A stretch of DNA of 64,000 bases from Macrocybe gigantea (Eukaryota > Basidiomycota > Agaricomycetes > Agaricales > Callistosporiaceae). The stretch's first letter is position 1. Each line of letters opens with the position of its first letter. The translations under genes were made by a program, and so were the position numbers. The stretch lies in contig SJRY01000095.1 of assembly GCA_011319805.1 (NCBI GenBank), forward strand, positions 17,755 through 81,754, read 5' to 3'. Under the pieces are notes generated by a model. The model made no database searches. It saw only the letters and a list, made by a program, of their open reading frames with translations, and was not told the origin of the DNA. Below are positions 1 through 13,067 of this stretch, piece after piece.

Positions 1-1328
1 ACTATAAGTATCCCCCGCTGCGAAGAGGCAGTTACCTGCCCCCCAGATCTGGAATAAAAGCACCTGCTGCCTTGTTCGACATGAGGTACTTAACAAACTA
101 GGAACACATGAAAGCATCGTACTGGCATTCAGTTGGCCTGGTCCAATTGCAGCACAGGGTCATGACATGGATGGAGTCTTCAGGCCCTCATCCACAGGAG
201 CATTCATCACTCTCAATGAAATTGAACTGCGCTCAATACGCATTGATTGGTGCATGTCCACATGCAATGTGACAGCAGCAAGCAAATAGCTCATTACCAG
301 TCACCATCTTCATGAAGCCTGTTCTTTTATGAAGTGGTTGCTCATAGGATTCTGGCTTTCCTGCATTGTGGAATCGAAACGTGGAAGTGCCAATATATTT
401 CTTGATTCCAGAATCATGGAACCATGAGGTATGCATGTCATCATCCGCCTCCTTCTGGAGTGCATCCGTGGTATAGAGGGGATGAACCCCCAGAGGAATG
501 TCAAGCTCACATGCAGAATTGTGTGCTTTGACCTGAATAGCCCACTTCCATTGGGAGGGGACATGCCAGAGAGTAATCTGGTGCAGCTCGGACTGAGAAA
601 ACCAAGCACAAAGTGAACTGCACAGGGCAACAGAATGTGATTGCACAGAGTGGGGGTTTGCAATCGATAATGCAGTTGATTGCATTTATCAAGTCAAGAA
701 AGCACATGATGGATGTGGCTCCATCCTGTGCAATAGCCTTTTGAATTGACATATGCAATCCAATAAGCTCCAAATCATTGCTTGTCGCTTTTCCAACAGG
801 CTGATGAGTTTCGAAAACAAGTGTATTGCCTCGGTAGACCCGGGACGAATACACTGATTGCCTAAGTGTATCTGTTTTTATGGGCATGGCGCCATGACTA
901 CTGGTATATACACAGTTGGGCTCAAGCTGGCACTCTTTTTTTTTTTTTTTTTTTTTAAATCAATAATTTATATAGCGGTGCACGGTGGCAGTCCGCTTGT
1001 AAATACACCAAGGTACCTACTATAGATACGACTAGTCCGAGGCAAACCAGACTGAAGGAAAATACATAGAGGGCTGCACTGCCCTGTTCTCTCGTGCCCG
1101 CTCGAACCATATGGCTCGAGCTCACGCATACTCACTCGCTCGAGCACTGTCCCCCAGCCCCAAAGGGCCGGCTGTGGTCAATTCCACGTAAAAGGTCCAA
1201 AAGGACCTATAACAATGCTGTTGCAGAGTTTGCGATTCGCATACCGCTTGGTCAGTGCTTTGGTCACTGACCCAACTGTTTTAAGATTGTCCAGGTTGCC
1301 CTGGACGATCTCCGCTACAGAACGGCAG

Positions 1329-4300
1329 TCACCTGCTGCCTGGATCCGGAATAAAAGCACCTGCAGCCTTATTAGATGTCAGGTACTTAATGAACCAGTG
1401 ACGCATAAAGGTGTCAAACTGGCGTTCGGTTGGCCTGTGCCAGTTACGGCACTGAGTCATGACATGGACGGAGTCCTCAGCCCCTCGTCCGCAAGAGCAT
1501 AAATCGCTCTCGACAAAATTAAACCATGCCCGATACGCATTGATCGGAGCATGGCCGCATGCAAGACGTGAGCAGTGAGCATAAAGCTCATTATCTGTCA
1601 CTAACTTCATGAAGCCCATTCTCTTCCGAGAGGGGCATTCATAGGAATTTGGCTTTCCTGCTTCGTGAAAACGAAAAGTGGAAGCACCAATATATTTCTT
1701 GTTCCCAGAATTCTGGAACCAAGTGCTATGCATATCATCGTCTGCCTCCCTTCGAAGGCCATCGGTGGTATAAAGGGGATGAAGCCCCAGAGGAACGTTC
1801 AGGCTTCGAGCGAACTCGTGAGCCTCGACTTGTATTGCCCACTTCCATTTGGAAGGGACATGCCAGAATTCAATCCGGCGCTGCTCGGACTCTGAGAGCC
1901 AAGCTTTCAATGATCTACAAAGTGCAATAGAATGCGACTGCACAGAGTGGGGATTGCAGTCAATGATGCAATTAATCGCATTCATCGAATCCAGAAAGCA
2001 CACGATGGAGTCAACTCCATCTTGTGTGATAGCCTTTTGGATTGCCATTCGCAATCCAATAAGCTCGGCATCATCGCTCGTTGATTTGCCAACAGGCTGA
2101 CGAATTTCGAAAACCAGCCTGCCCTCGCGATAAACACGCGAAGCTGACACAGACTGCTTAAATGGCACTTCTGCTTTCGCAGGCACGGAGCCATCACTAC
2201 TCACATAAGAGCAATTATGCTGGGTCAAACACTGGGTAAGTGTTTGATCCAGCGATGCGCGATAAGCCTTGACCGAGTCCTCGTCTCGGCCAAGTAACTT
2301 ATGAATCTCAAAGCGACTGTCAAACTCATTGACAAGCCGCCTGCCTGGGTTATTTGCATCTGCAAAATAATCCGTGGTTAAAAAGAGTGGTGGTTTCAGA
2401 TCCACCAAATCCTTGAGTGGGGACTTAAGCGCAGAACGCTGTCTGTCAGACAAAGAAGCAAGATTTCTCACTTTAGATGGGTCGCCCCCAGATGAGGCGG
2501 GCGTACTAATTGACCTGAGAGCATGCCTCAGATTGGAATTGGCGAGGCGGGCAGAGGACCCGACCTTCAGCCTTTGGATGAACCCGCCGATGGGTTCGAC
2601 GCAGGCCATTGTCTCAGCCGCACCCTCGGGAGTAGTGCGAAACTGTCCATTGATCCAGATGCAAGCTTTACGCTGCATCTGGCGTAGTTGTTTCAACAGT
2701 GCGACATTACGCATGCCATTGAAGTTCCATAATAAACAGCCGTACGTTGCGATGGGACGCGCGCACGACAAGTAGAGAATGCGTTTCTGCTGAGGGGATA
2801 AGCCCCGAACAGAATTGCCCAACATCTGAAAGGCTCTGGCAGTAGTCAAGGCCTTCGTAGCATAGAATCGAACATGCTCCTTAAAAGAGAGGCGCGCGTC
2901 CAAAAAGAAACCAAGGTATCGCCAGACATCCTTGGGTCGAAGCGGGGTATTGCCCGTAAATGGAGCAAAGCCCAAGTCAATAGATGGACGAGGGTCCATA
3001 CTATTGCGCGAAAAGTGCTGTAGTTCAGTCTTGTTGTGTTCTACAACAAGGCCGAAGTCAGTAAGAGGTTATGCACAGAGGCATAAGCCCTCTGCAGTTT
3101 CGGAACATTGTCCGATGTGGATCTGGACTGAGCGATGATCAGTCCGTCATCGATGAATGACATGATTACTGGCATATCACCAGCTTTCTGGTAAAGTTTC
3201 AGTACCGGCGCCAAGTAAAGCGCTGACAATACTGGGGAGAGTGCAGAGCCTTGACCAACTCCCACGTCGGCCTCGAACTCTGAGAGATGGCACTACGCCA
3301 GGCATAAGAAGTTTTGTGCCCGACGAGGTATGATTCGAAGAACTTTGACACCTGTGGTGCAAAGCCTCCGTGTTGAAGAATCTTCACCAACATACGATGG
3401 TTGAGTGAAGGAAAATACTGAGTGACATCGAAAGCAATGACACTCGTTTTAAATCCCTTAGACCACCCTTGACGGATAATATGGGTAAGGAAGACCCCAG
3501 CATCCTCAGTTGAGTTCTGACGGATGCCGCCGAACTGCTTCGGATCGAAGACAGCAAATTTCGTCGCTTCGTACTGCATACGTCGCGCTAGCATCTTCTC
3601 GACGAGCTTGCCGAGGGTATTCAAAAGCACAATCGGACGAAAGGCTTTCGGGGTATCATATGCAGGTTTGCCAGGTTTCGGAATGATAACCGACAAACTC
3701 TGCTTGAAGCAAGAGGGCCAATGCCCCAGATCTAAACATGCATTTGCAATGTTCAAGATGAATGCAGCTATGTGAGGAAATTTCACCAGCTGTTTGATGT
3801 GGCTCCAAGACAGATGGTCTGGTCCTGGTGCAGACATATTGCTACAGGGCTCTAAGGACTCTCGGAGCTCGGCAGCAGAGAACGGGACCCAGTCCCGTAC
3901 TGGATGCACTTCAAGATCATTGAGGCGATCCAAATTAACTGTGCGATCAGACGCAGCATTATAAGACTTATCAAGCGCATTCCAAAGCGCTTCGATAGAA
4001 TTACAAGGCTGTCCCTGGAACGAGATAGCTTCGTAGTCAGGTAGGGGTCTCTGCTTTGTCCATGCAGCTAAATCCCATGGACGACGAGACTTTTCTGCAA
4101 CCTCCCTGATCCGTTGATCAAAGAAGGCGCGCTTAGCATCTTTGACAGCTCGCCGCCAGATGCGATGATCTCTTTCAGATCGGGTTTGTCTGAAAGTATC
4201 AAGAGTCTCAGAGCAGTGTTGGTTCCACCAACCCTTGCTCCGTTTTGAGAGCTTGCATTCCCTAGAATGGAGATTCCAAGCTCGATCAATGGCCTTTGAT

Positions 4301-5235
4301 AGTGTCGACAAGACGCTCTCGAGGTCGTTATTAGTCTCGATAGGGACAATGTCCATTCCGAGAAGATCACCAGCAATGTCGGATATAAACTCCGGTATGC
4401 TGTCCTTACTTAACGTTCATCGCTGGACGGATAGGTCTAGCAGAGGAACATCCAATACAAGTGACAATGGGACATGGTCCGATGTCAGCTTGAGCGCATC
4501 AATCATGCGAGGATGGCAATCCCCACTATCAATGGGGATGAACATCAAGTCAATAACCGAGGGCCGAAGCTCGGGGTTATGTGAAATGAAAGTCAGCCCA
4601 GGATTGCTAGGTTCCGACCATTCCAGACTGAGATCGAGAGCTGCATTACACAGCATCTCCCCTCGAGACCACTGCGAATTATGAACTCTATCCCAGAGTT
4701 CATAATGACAATTGAAATCCCCTCCGAGATAAACTAAGTTGGGGAAGTCGGGGCGCTCAGCACAATCATGCAAAAGACGAATCGCGCTAGCATCTACATC
4801 AGAGTAGGCGTTAGCGAGAAAGAGTGGCTCGCCAGGGGTGGCGAAGCTAACAATCATAAGATCGCGACTATCAACTAGGTCACGACGAAGGGATGGATGC
4901 AGGCGACGAAGCCTGTTATGTACATAGGCCATAACCTGAGGAGGGTCCTCGAGAGATGAACGGCGAACGATACAGGTCCAATCTGGATGAGTGGGACCAC
5001 CGATTACTGCCTCGCCCTCAACATTGAGGGCAGACGGAGCGTGTCTTATGAGATTCCAAGCAGGTTCTTGGAAAAACAGAATATCATAATCCCTCCCGAG
5101 AGTAGAGAGGAGCATGTCCATGTGTACATATTTTCTATTTACATTCTGAGAGAAAATACGAAGAGATGAAATCAATGAGCGTCCCCTTGAACCAGGGACC
5201 ACAGCTGAGGCTGCACTACCTGAGGAGACACTCAT
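1329..5235 (-). pseudogene. LINE-A ORF2 (APE endonuclease, RT, RNase H), copy 2, broken
   Basis: The start ATG at 5235 overlaps the ORF1 stop (ATGA). Endonuclease, 4420-5235: FSQNVNRKY, FFQEPAWN, GGDFNCHYELWD, SVIDLMFIP and LTSDHVPLS carry the expected N, E, D and SDH residues. RT, about 2900-4356: FRPIVLLNTLGKLVEKML, AFDVTQYFPSLNH (motif A), GVGQGSALSPVLSALY (B) and MSFIDDGLI (C). RNase H, about 1700-2220: SSDGS, DDAELIGL, CFLDSMNAI and VEAHEFA. A C-terminal CSCGRG...H...C motif follows. Defects are a CGA-to-TGA stop at 4417-4419 (the paralogues have CGA) and one-base deletions near 3281 and 3062. Confidence 0.88.
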
Positions 5236-7093
5236 GATGCGTCGGCCTCCGCATTACGCTGCGGGGAGGCATTAGGATAAATGCTACCTGATCGTTTGCG
5301 ATCACGTACCAGCTTATAATGTTCCTTGATCCAATCTGGATCAAAGCGATTTTTCCAGAAGGGACACTTCCGGTCGTCAGTGGAGTGGTCTCGGCCACAG
5401 CTGAGACACTTAGGAGGATGAGGGCAGGGCTGGCCCGCCGGAGTAGCCTCACGAGGAGGGTTAGCCTTGGGTCGAGCTTTGCAGCAAGACGCCAGGGTGC
5501 GATGGTGTTCTTTCTGTGAGATTCCCCACAGATCGGGCAGCGAAGAGATTGCTGGTTGCACTTCAATGCAGAGTGCCCCCAGCGCCAGCAGCATTCGCAA
5601 AGAGGAACTCCCGGCGAAGAGAGAGCGGCCTTGAATCGGCAACGCCAATTCCTGACCATAACTGTGCAATTGTCCAGAGCCTTTACGTTCTGGCCAGTTG
5701 ACGTGTCTTTGATATTGAACCAGACGGTTGCAGTATCGGAATTCTTGGAGTTGCGCATGACGCGCGGTACCCCAACGAGAGTAATGAGATCCGAGAAGGA
5801 AGAGTCTCGGAGAATTCGTAAGCCTGCCAGGCAGTGATAATGCTACCATTGGCATTGAAATAGGGAACGTCGAGCAGTTTCAAATAAGAAACACTCGTCG
5901 TGATTGTGAGCTCAACAGTAGATTCTGCCGGAGCACAGTGGAGAGCGGCCTCACGCAAAATGCTGAGGTCTTTCGGAGAAGCCACCCTCGTCATCAAGCA
6001 AGAGAACGAGGAGGCGGAATGATCCTGGATAGATTCGCATCGAATCCAGGACTTACCAGTGGTCAATGCCCTATTAAGGGCATTAAGGAGAGCTCCAGCG
6101 GCAACGGAATCGTTGTCAGCCGGAAAAGAGTAACTGACCTGGACGTTACGATGGGACGGTCCGTGAGAGGTGGACTTCGCCTTCTTCTTAGGCGGTCCTG
6201 ATGACTCCCCGGTTGCTTCCTTTTGCAAGGAAACAATCTTCTCAGCAGGGAGGTGTGGAAATGTTTTTGCCAGAGCTACGATAGCTTCGGTGGGAGTATT
6301 GGCCAGTTGGGCCAAGGCTTGCACATAAGAGCGCTTGCCAGAAGATGGGCGAGTAGCCCTATTGACCGGGGGGGCGGTCCACGTCCAGGAGTTCGGGAAC
6401 GAGATTGCACGCGAGGGGGTAGAGGAGGGCGGTTAGGGTTCCGAGCCGGCCTCGGAGGGGGAGCGCCCTGATTCGAACGAGAGTCCTCCGGTCGCACAGT
6501 ACCGGAAGGAGAGTGGTGAGTGGCAGGGTCGGCAAAGCGGGTCGACTTCCCGTGACTAGGAAGGTGCGCGTTCACAATACTCTGCAAACGTGCTCCGAGT
6601 TCATGCTGAGGTCCCTGAAGAGTAGGGACGGAGAACATGTTAACATCGCCAGCAGTAGCGACCAAGGCCGCAATACCCTCAGCGATGGCAAACTGGTAGC
6701 CCGCCGGAATGGAGACAGAGGCTTTGCCGACCTTAAGGATCCAATCCTTGAGGGCAGCGAGGGACTCGGTAGCAGCCTTCGCTTCACCGTGAAGGAACCG
6801 ATGCCCTTCTGGAAAGATCGCTATCCCGATAGAATTGTCATTGTAAGCTGCCTCAGTGGACAGCATCGACGGAGAAGGGGCACAGTGGGTTCGGCAGACC
6901 CGCCAGTGTTAGAAGGGCCAGCGTCGTCGGTGTCCATAAGGCCGTCGCCGCTTTGAAAGAGGAGGCTCTTGTCTCCAGAGCGAGCTAGGGGTGGAGCAGA
7001 GGATCGAGAAGGACCAGAGGAGGTCCGACCTGGGTGGGGATTTAGCGGTGGAGGTCCACCGCCGCCGACAATGTTGAGCGGATCATTGCTCAT
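5232..7093 (-). pseudogene. LINE-A ORF1 (gag-like nucleic-acid binding protein), frameshifted
   Basis: The start is the ATG at 7093 (MSNDPLNIVGGGG) and the stop is TGA at 5232-5234. Order of parts: Gly/Pro-rich N-terminus; a helical gag region around AAYNDNSIGIAIFPEG; a Pro/Arg-rich linker; KRSYAQALAQ-like helices; a KKKAKS basic patch; then an RNA-binding-like domain and three Cys/His knuckles. The first knuckle is C-x2-C-x4-H-x4-C (CECCWRWGHSALKC here). The second is CPICGESH and the third CLSCGRDHSTDDRKC. Such proteins coat LINE RNA. Reading shifts frame at least three times (near 6870, 6400 and 5820), so this copy is dead. In-frame segments are 6821-7093, 6276-6866, 5683-6324 and 5232-5855. 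Confidence 0.85.
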
Positions 7094-7476
7094 CGAAGAA
7101 CTCTAATAAATCGGTGGATTTTCAGCCGATTTTCGCGATTTTAGAAACGGGGAGTGCTCAAGGATATAGGTATCCGGATCTGCAACCTGATCGAAGATCG
7201 TCCCAAGTGTCGTCACCGTAGAACGAGGAGTGCGATTTGTGAGAGTTGTTTACAGTTGTTTACAAGTGGGGTTGTGGAAAGAGAAGCGCTGAGGCTGGCA
7301 CTCAGTGAGCGCCTGTTCAAGCAATGCATGATAAGCCTTGACAGAGTCTTTGTCCCTGCCAAGCAGCTTATGGATCTCAAAGCGACTGCTGAATTCATCA
7401 ACAAGCCACCTGCCTGGATTATTCACATCTGCGAAATAGTCTGTGGATAAAAAGTTAGGTGGTTTAAGGTCCACCA

Positions 7477-7796
7477 TGTTAGGCTAGATGAATCTCAGAA
7501 GGACTCAGGCAGACTAAGTGCGAGAGTGGTCTTGAGATGATAGCAAAAGGAATATTAAGCCTAGTGCTACTGGTACATCTGGGAGTCCTTATATACATTA
7601 CAGTACTCGAGCACGGACCATGGGCTGCACAATGCTGTGGACTGCGGATGAGTAAGACTGGAAGGAGATGACTCAGGATGACTAGGGAAGTGGGATGACT
7701 CGATGGCTGCGCGCTGCGCAGCATGACAGGGGAGATAAGTGATGTGGGAAAGATAAGATAAGAAAATGAATGGTCCTTTGGGCGACGTCTGTAACA
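7477..7796 (-). mobile_element. Solo LTR of the gypsy family, 320 bp, with perfect 5-bp TSD
   Basis: The sequence starts TGTTAGGCTAG and ends GACGTCTGTAACA. It is the reverse complement of the 5' LTR at 60718-61037 and has the same 320-bp length. CACCA lies on both sides (7472-7476 and 7797-7801), a perfect 5-bp duplication. It therefore arose from a complete insertion into LINE-B followed by LTR-LTR recombination. It retains the TATA stretch and the AGGCTTAATAT start-site motif used for self-priming in the internal copy. Confidence 0.95.
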
Positions 7797-10700
7797 CACC
7801 AAGTTCTTGAGAGGGGACTTGAGTGCACTACGCTACCTGTCCGAGAGGGAGGTCAAATTCTTCAACCTCGAAGGATCCCCCCCACCTGTGGCAGGGTAGC
7901 TAGAGACCTGAGGGCATGTCTCAGGTTGGAATTCGCAAGACAGGCAGAGGACCTGACTTTCAAATGCTTGATGAACCTGGCAATTGGCTCAACACAGGCC
8001 ATCATTTCAGCCACACCCTCTGGGGTAGTGCAGAACTGACTATTGATCCAAATGCAAGCCTTATGCTGCATCTGGCATAACTGCTTCAGCAGTGTGACAT
8101 TGTGCATGCCATTGAAGTTCCATAGCAAACAGCCATACATTGTGATAGGATGTGCGCACAACAGGTAGAGAATGTGCTTCTGTTGAGGGATAAGCCTTGC
8201 ACAGAATTGCCCAACATCTGGAATGCCCTGGCAGTAGTCAGCACCTTCATTGCATAGAAATGGACATGCTCCTTAAAGGATAGGCGGGCATCCAAGAAAA
8301 ACCCAAGGTATCTCCAGATATCCTTAGGTTGCAGGGGAGTATTACCCATAAAGGGGGCAAAACCCAAGTCAATAGAAGGGCGGAGGTCCTTGCTATTGTG
8401 TGAAAAATGCTGCAATTCAGTTTTGTTGTGTTTGACAACAAGACCAAAGTCAGTGAAGAGGTTGTGCACTGATGCATATGCCCTCTGGAGCTTCGGAACA
8501 TTGTCTGGAATGGACTTGGACTGAGCAATAATCAGCCCGTCATCCACAAATGACATGATGGTTGGCATATTGTCAACCTTCTGGTATATTTTCAGTACTG
8601 GTGCCAAGTACAAGGCTGACAGTACTGGAGATAGAGCAGAGCCTTGGCCGACACCAACATCGGCATCAAACTCAGGTGAGATAGCACTGCACCAGGCATA
8701 GGAAGTTTTACGCCCCACGAGGTAGGATTCAAAGAACATTGACACTTGATGTGCAAAGCCTTCATGTTGTAGAATCCTCACCAACATACAATGGTTGAGT
8801 GAAGGGAAATATTAAGCAACATCGAAAGTGATGACACTCGTCTTGAGACCCTTTAGCCAGCCTTGCCAGATAATATGGGTAAAGAAGACACCAGCATCCT
8901 CCGTGGAGTTCTGCTGGATGCCACCGAACTGTTTCGGATTGAAGACAGCAAATTTAGTCGCTTCGTATTGCATACACCATGCCAGCATCTTCTTGATGAG
9001 TTTGCCAAGGGTATTCAAAAGCACAATCAGGCAAAAGGCCTTTGGGGTATCATATGCAGGTTTGCCCAGTTTCGGAATCATGACAAGGCTCGAAGGACTC
9101 TTGGAGTTCTGCAGCAGAGAACAAAACCCAGTCCCGAATTGGATGAGGCTGGAGCTCATTGAGCTTATCCAGATTAACTGGTCTGTCAGACACAGCATTA
9201 TAGGATTTATCGAGCACATTCCAAAGCGACTTGATAGAGTTGCAAGGCTGTCCCCAAAAAGAGATGGCTTCATAGGCCAGCAGCAGCCTTTGCTTTGTCC
9301 ATGCAGCTAGATCCCATGGATGTCACGACTTTTCAGCAAATTCCTTGATTTGCTGATCAAAGAAGGTGTATTTAGCATCTTTAATAGCTCGACACCAGAT
9401 GTGATGGTCACCCTCAGACTGGGTCTGCCTGAAGGTGTCCAAAGTTTCAGAGCAATGCTGATTCCACCAGCCTTTGCTCTGCTTTGATAGCTTGCACTCC
9501 TTGGAGTGGAGATCCCAAGCATGGTCAACTGATCTGCAGAGAGTCTGGAGAATGCTCTCTAAATCATCTGGTGACTCGATTGGCACCAAGTCCATACTGA
9601 GCAGATCACCAGCAATGTCAGAGATAAACTCAGGCATGCTGTCTTTTGGAAGAGTCCAGCATGGATCAGAGAGGTCCAATAATGGAATATCTAAGGAGAT
9701 TGACAATGGACAGTGGTCCGACATCAATCTCAGGTCATTGCGAATAACCGGTGCCATCCCAGCCACTTCACCAGGGATGAACATCAAATTGATAACCGAG
9801 GGCTGCAGCTCCGGGTTATGTGAAATGAAGGTTGGGCCATGATTAGATGGCTCTGCCCAATCAAGACCAAGGTCAAGTGCTGCATTACACAACATCTCTC
9901 CTCATGTATGCTGCGAGGTATGGACTCCATCCCAGAGTTCATAATGACAGTTGAAATCTCCTCCCTAATAAGTTAGATTGGGAAAATCAGGCCATTCCAC
10001 ACAATCATGTAGCAAGTGAATGGCGCTTCCGTCTACAAGGCATTTGTGAGAAACAGCAGCTCTCCCAGAGTGGAGAAGCTAACAATCATCAGATCACGAC
10101 TGTCGACAAGATCATGTCTAAGGAAGGGACGCAACTGATGTAGGCAGTTGTGAACATATGCCATCACTCGAGGAGGATCCTCATATGATGAGTGGTGGAC
10201 AATACAAGTCCAGTCAGGGTGACTGGGACCTCCAATTACTGGCTTGCTGTCAATGCTATGTGCAGATGGGGCTTATCTTAACAGGTTCCAAGCAGGCTCT
10301 TGGAAGAATAAAATATCATAGTCCTCTCCAAGAGTGGAGAGGAGAACATCTATATGTACCTATTTCCTATTTACATTTTACAAGAAAATACAAAATGAAG
10401 AAATCAGTGAGCGCCCATCTGATCCAGGGACAACAGCTGGGGCTGATCCACTGGAAGTGTTGCTCATGATGCGTCGGCATCTGCATTGCACTGTAGAGAG
10501 GTGTTAAAGTGTTTGGGACTTGATCGTGTTTGATCACATACCAGCTGATAATGTTGTTTAATCCATTCTGGATCAAAACAGTTCTTCCAGAAGGTGCACT
10601 TCCGGTTGTCAGTGGAGTGGTCTTTGCCACAGCTAAGACACTTCGGAGCATGTGGGCAGGGCTGGCCTGCCAGAGTTGCCTCACAAGGAGGGTTTTTTTT

Positions 10701-11089
10701 TTTTTTTTTTTTTTTAAATCAACAATTTATATAGCGGTGCACGGTGGCAGTCCGCTTGTAAATACACACAGGTACCTACTATAAATACGATGAGTCCGAT
10801 CCAAACCAGACTGAAGGAAAATACATAGAGGGCTACAGTGCCCTGCTCTCTCGTGCCCCAGCTCGAGCTAAAAGACCCGAGCTCGTGCATACTCGCTTGC
10901 TTGAGCACCGTCCCCCAGCCCCGAGGGCCGGTTGTGGTCAATTCCACGTAAAAGGTCCAAAAGGACCTATAACGGATGCTGTCGCAAAGTTTGCGGTTCG
11001 CATAATGCTCGATCAGCGCTTCGGCCGCTGGTCCTATTGCCTAAAGATTGCCTAGGTTGCCCCGGGCGATCTCCGCTATAGAGCGGCAG

Positions 11090-13067
11090 TCACCCGCCGC
11101 CTGGATCCGGAATAAAAGCTCCTGCCGCCTTGTTGGATGCAAGGTACTTGATAAACCAGTGATGCACAAATGCATCGAACTGGCGTTCGGTTGGCCTGTG
11201 CCAGTTACGGCACTGAGTCATGACGTGGACGGAGTCTTCCGGCCCACGTCCGCAAGAGCATAAGTCGCTCTCAACGAAATTAAACCGTGCCCGATACGCA
11301 TTGATCGGGGCATGGCCGCATGCAAGTCGTGCGCAGCGAGCAAAAAGCTCGTTCTCTGTCACTAACTTCATGAAGCCCATTCTCTTCCGAGAGGGCGTTC
11401 ATAGGAATTTGGCTTTCCTGCTTCGTGAAAATGAAATGTGGAAGCACCAATGTATTTCTTGTTCCCAGAATTCTGGAACCAAGTGCTATGCATATCATCG
11501 TCAGCCTCCTTTCGAAGGCCATCGGTGGTATAGAGGGACGAAGTCCCAGGGAACCTCCAGGCTCCGGGCAAACTCGTGAGCCTCGACTTGTATTGCCCAC
11601 TTCCATTTGGAAGGGACGTGCCAGAATTCAATCCGGCGCTGCTCGGACTCAGAGAGCCAAGCTTCCAGTGATGCACAAAGTGCAATAGAATGCGACTGCA
11701 CAGAGTGGGGATTGCAATCGATGATGCGATTAATTGCATTCATCGAATCTAAAAAGCACATGACAGAATTAACTCCATCTTGTGCGATAGCCTTTTGGAT
11801 TGCCATTCGCAATCCAATGAGCTCAGCATCGTCGCTCGTTGATTTACCAACTGGCTGATGAATCTCAGAGACCAGCCTGCCCATGCGAAGCTGACACAGA
11901 CTGCTTAAGTGGCACTTTTGCTTTCGCAGGCACGGAGCCATCACTACTCACATAAGAGCAATCATGCTGGATCGAACACTGGGAAAGTGTTTGATCCAGC
12001 GATGTGCGGTAAGCCTTGACCGAGTCCTCGTCTCGGCCCAGTAACTTATGGATCTCAAAGCGACTGCCAAACTCATCGACAAGCCGCCTGCCCAGGTTAT
12101 TTGCATCAGCAAAATAATCCGTGGTTAGAAAGAGTGGTGGTTTCAGATCCACCAAATCCTTGAGTGGGGACTTAAGCGTAGCACGCTGTCTGTCTGACAA
12201 AGAAGCGAGATTTCTCACTTTAGATGGGTCACCCCCAACACTTAACGTTCGTCGCTGGACGGATAGGTCCAGCAGAGGAACATCCAATACAAGTGACAAT
12301 GGGACATGGTCCAATGTCAACTTGAGCGCATCAATTATGCGAGGATGGCAATCCCCACTATCAATGGGGATGAACATCAAGTCAATAACCGAGGGCCGAA
12401 GCTCGGGGTTATGTGAAATGAATGTCGGCCCAGGGTTGCTAGGTTCCGACCATTCCAGACCGAGATCAAGAGCTGCATTACACAGCATCTCCCCTCGAGA
12501 CCGCTGCGAATTATGAACTCTATCCCAGAGTTCATAATGACAATTGAAATCTCCTCCGAGATAAACTAAGTTGGGGAAGTCGGGGCACTCAGCACAATCA
12601 TGCAAAAGACGAATCGCGCTAGCATCTACATCAGAGTAGGCGTTAGCGAGAAAGAGTGGCTCGCCAGGGGTGGCGAAGCTGATAATCATAAGATCGCGGC
12701 TATCAACTAGGTCGCGACGAAGGGATGGACGTAAGCGATGAAGCCTATTATGTACATAGGCCATGACTCGAGGAGGGTCCTCGAGAGATGATCGGCGAAC
12801 GATGCAGGTCCAATCCGGATGAGTGGGACCTCCGATTACTGCCTCACCCTCAACATTGTGGGCAGACGGGGCATGTCTTATGAGATTCCAAGCGGGCTCT
12901 TGGAAAAACAAAATATCATAATCCTCCCCAAGAGTAGAGAGGAGCATGTCCATATGTACATATTTTCTATTTACGTTCTGAGAGAAAATACGAAAAGAAG
13001 AGATCAATGAGCGTCCCCTTGAACCGGGGACCACAGCCGAGGCTGTGCTACCTGAGGAGACACTCAT
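11090..13067 (-). pseudogene. LINE-A ORF2 with endonuclease fused directly to RNase H region (RT lost)
   Basis: From the ATG at 13067 the endonuclease domain reads intact through GGDFNCHYELWD, SVIDLMFIP and LTLDHVPLS to QRRTLS. It then continues in frame into VGGDPSKVRNLASLSDRQ, which in complete copies lies about 1.9 kb further on, past RT. The junction is at about 12240. The fused frame is open for 400 codons to 11865, where loss of about 14 bases removes the VYREGR segment and shifts the frame. RNase H continues at 11501-11944, followed by the CSCGRG Cys/His motif at 11090-11380. The product would be an endonuclease without polymerase. Confidence 0.85.

Larger units (their letters stand above)
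936..7288 (-). mobile_element. Full-length LINE subfamily A (copy 2) with target-site duplication
   Basis: A 21-nt T run (936-956) marks the 3' poly(A) tail. The 5' end, ending in gagaagcg, falls at about 7288, as in two other copies. Flanks are ctcaagctggcactc (921-935) and ctgaggctggcactc (7289-7303), a 15-bp duplication with two mismatches. The element inserted into the RNase H part of LINE-B. Order on the minus strand: 195-nt 5' UTR, ORF1, ORF2, 3' UTR with an AGGTCC/GGACCT hairpin near 1190-1211, poly(A). The APE endonuclease plus RT plus RNase H architecture fits the fungal Tad/Deceiver/Inkcap group of LINEs. I cannot choose the clade without a tree. Confidence 0.93.
32..10467 (-). pseudogene. 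LINE-B ORF2 (endonuclease-RT-RNase H), broken and interrupted
   Basis: ORF2 starts at the ATG whose first base is 10467. It overlaps the ORF1 stop in an ATGA as in the other copies, and ends at a TAA at 32-34. The N-terminal endonuclease (about 9650-10467) keeps SDHCPLS and IDLMFIP-type motifs. RT is covered by 8086-9270, with GVGQGSALSPVLSALYLAP (motif B) and SFVDDGLIIAQS (motif C). The RNase H region (7304-7476, then 233-887) keeps CFLDLINAI. Visible damage includes a stop in motif A (Q-to-stop near 8813), a frameshift near 8190, and the three nested insertions. No functional product is possible. Confidence 0.8.

Noticed and set aside
12230..12250. RT loss in LINE copy 3 as retroposition of a spliced RNA
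   Set aside because: Donor-like gtaagg and acceptor-like ctcag are near the breakpoints, but the actual join keeps extra bases (acgttaagt|gttggg) and does not fit a GT-AG excision.
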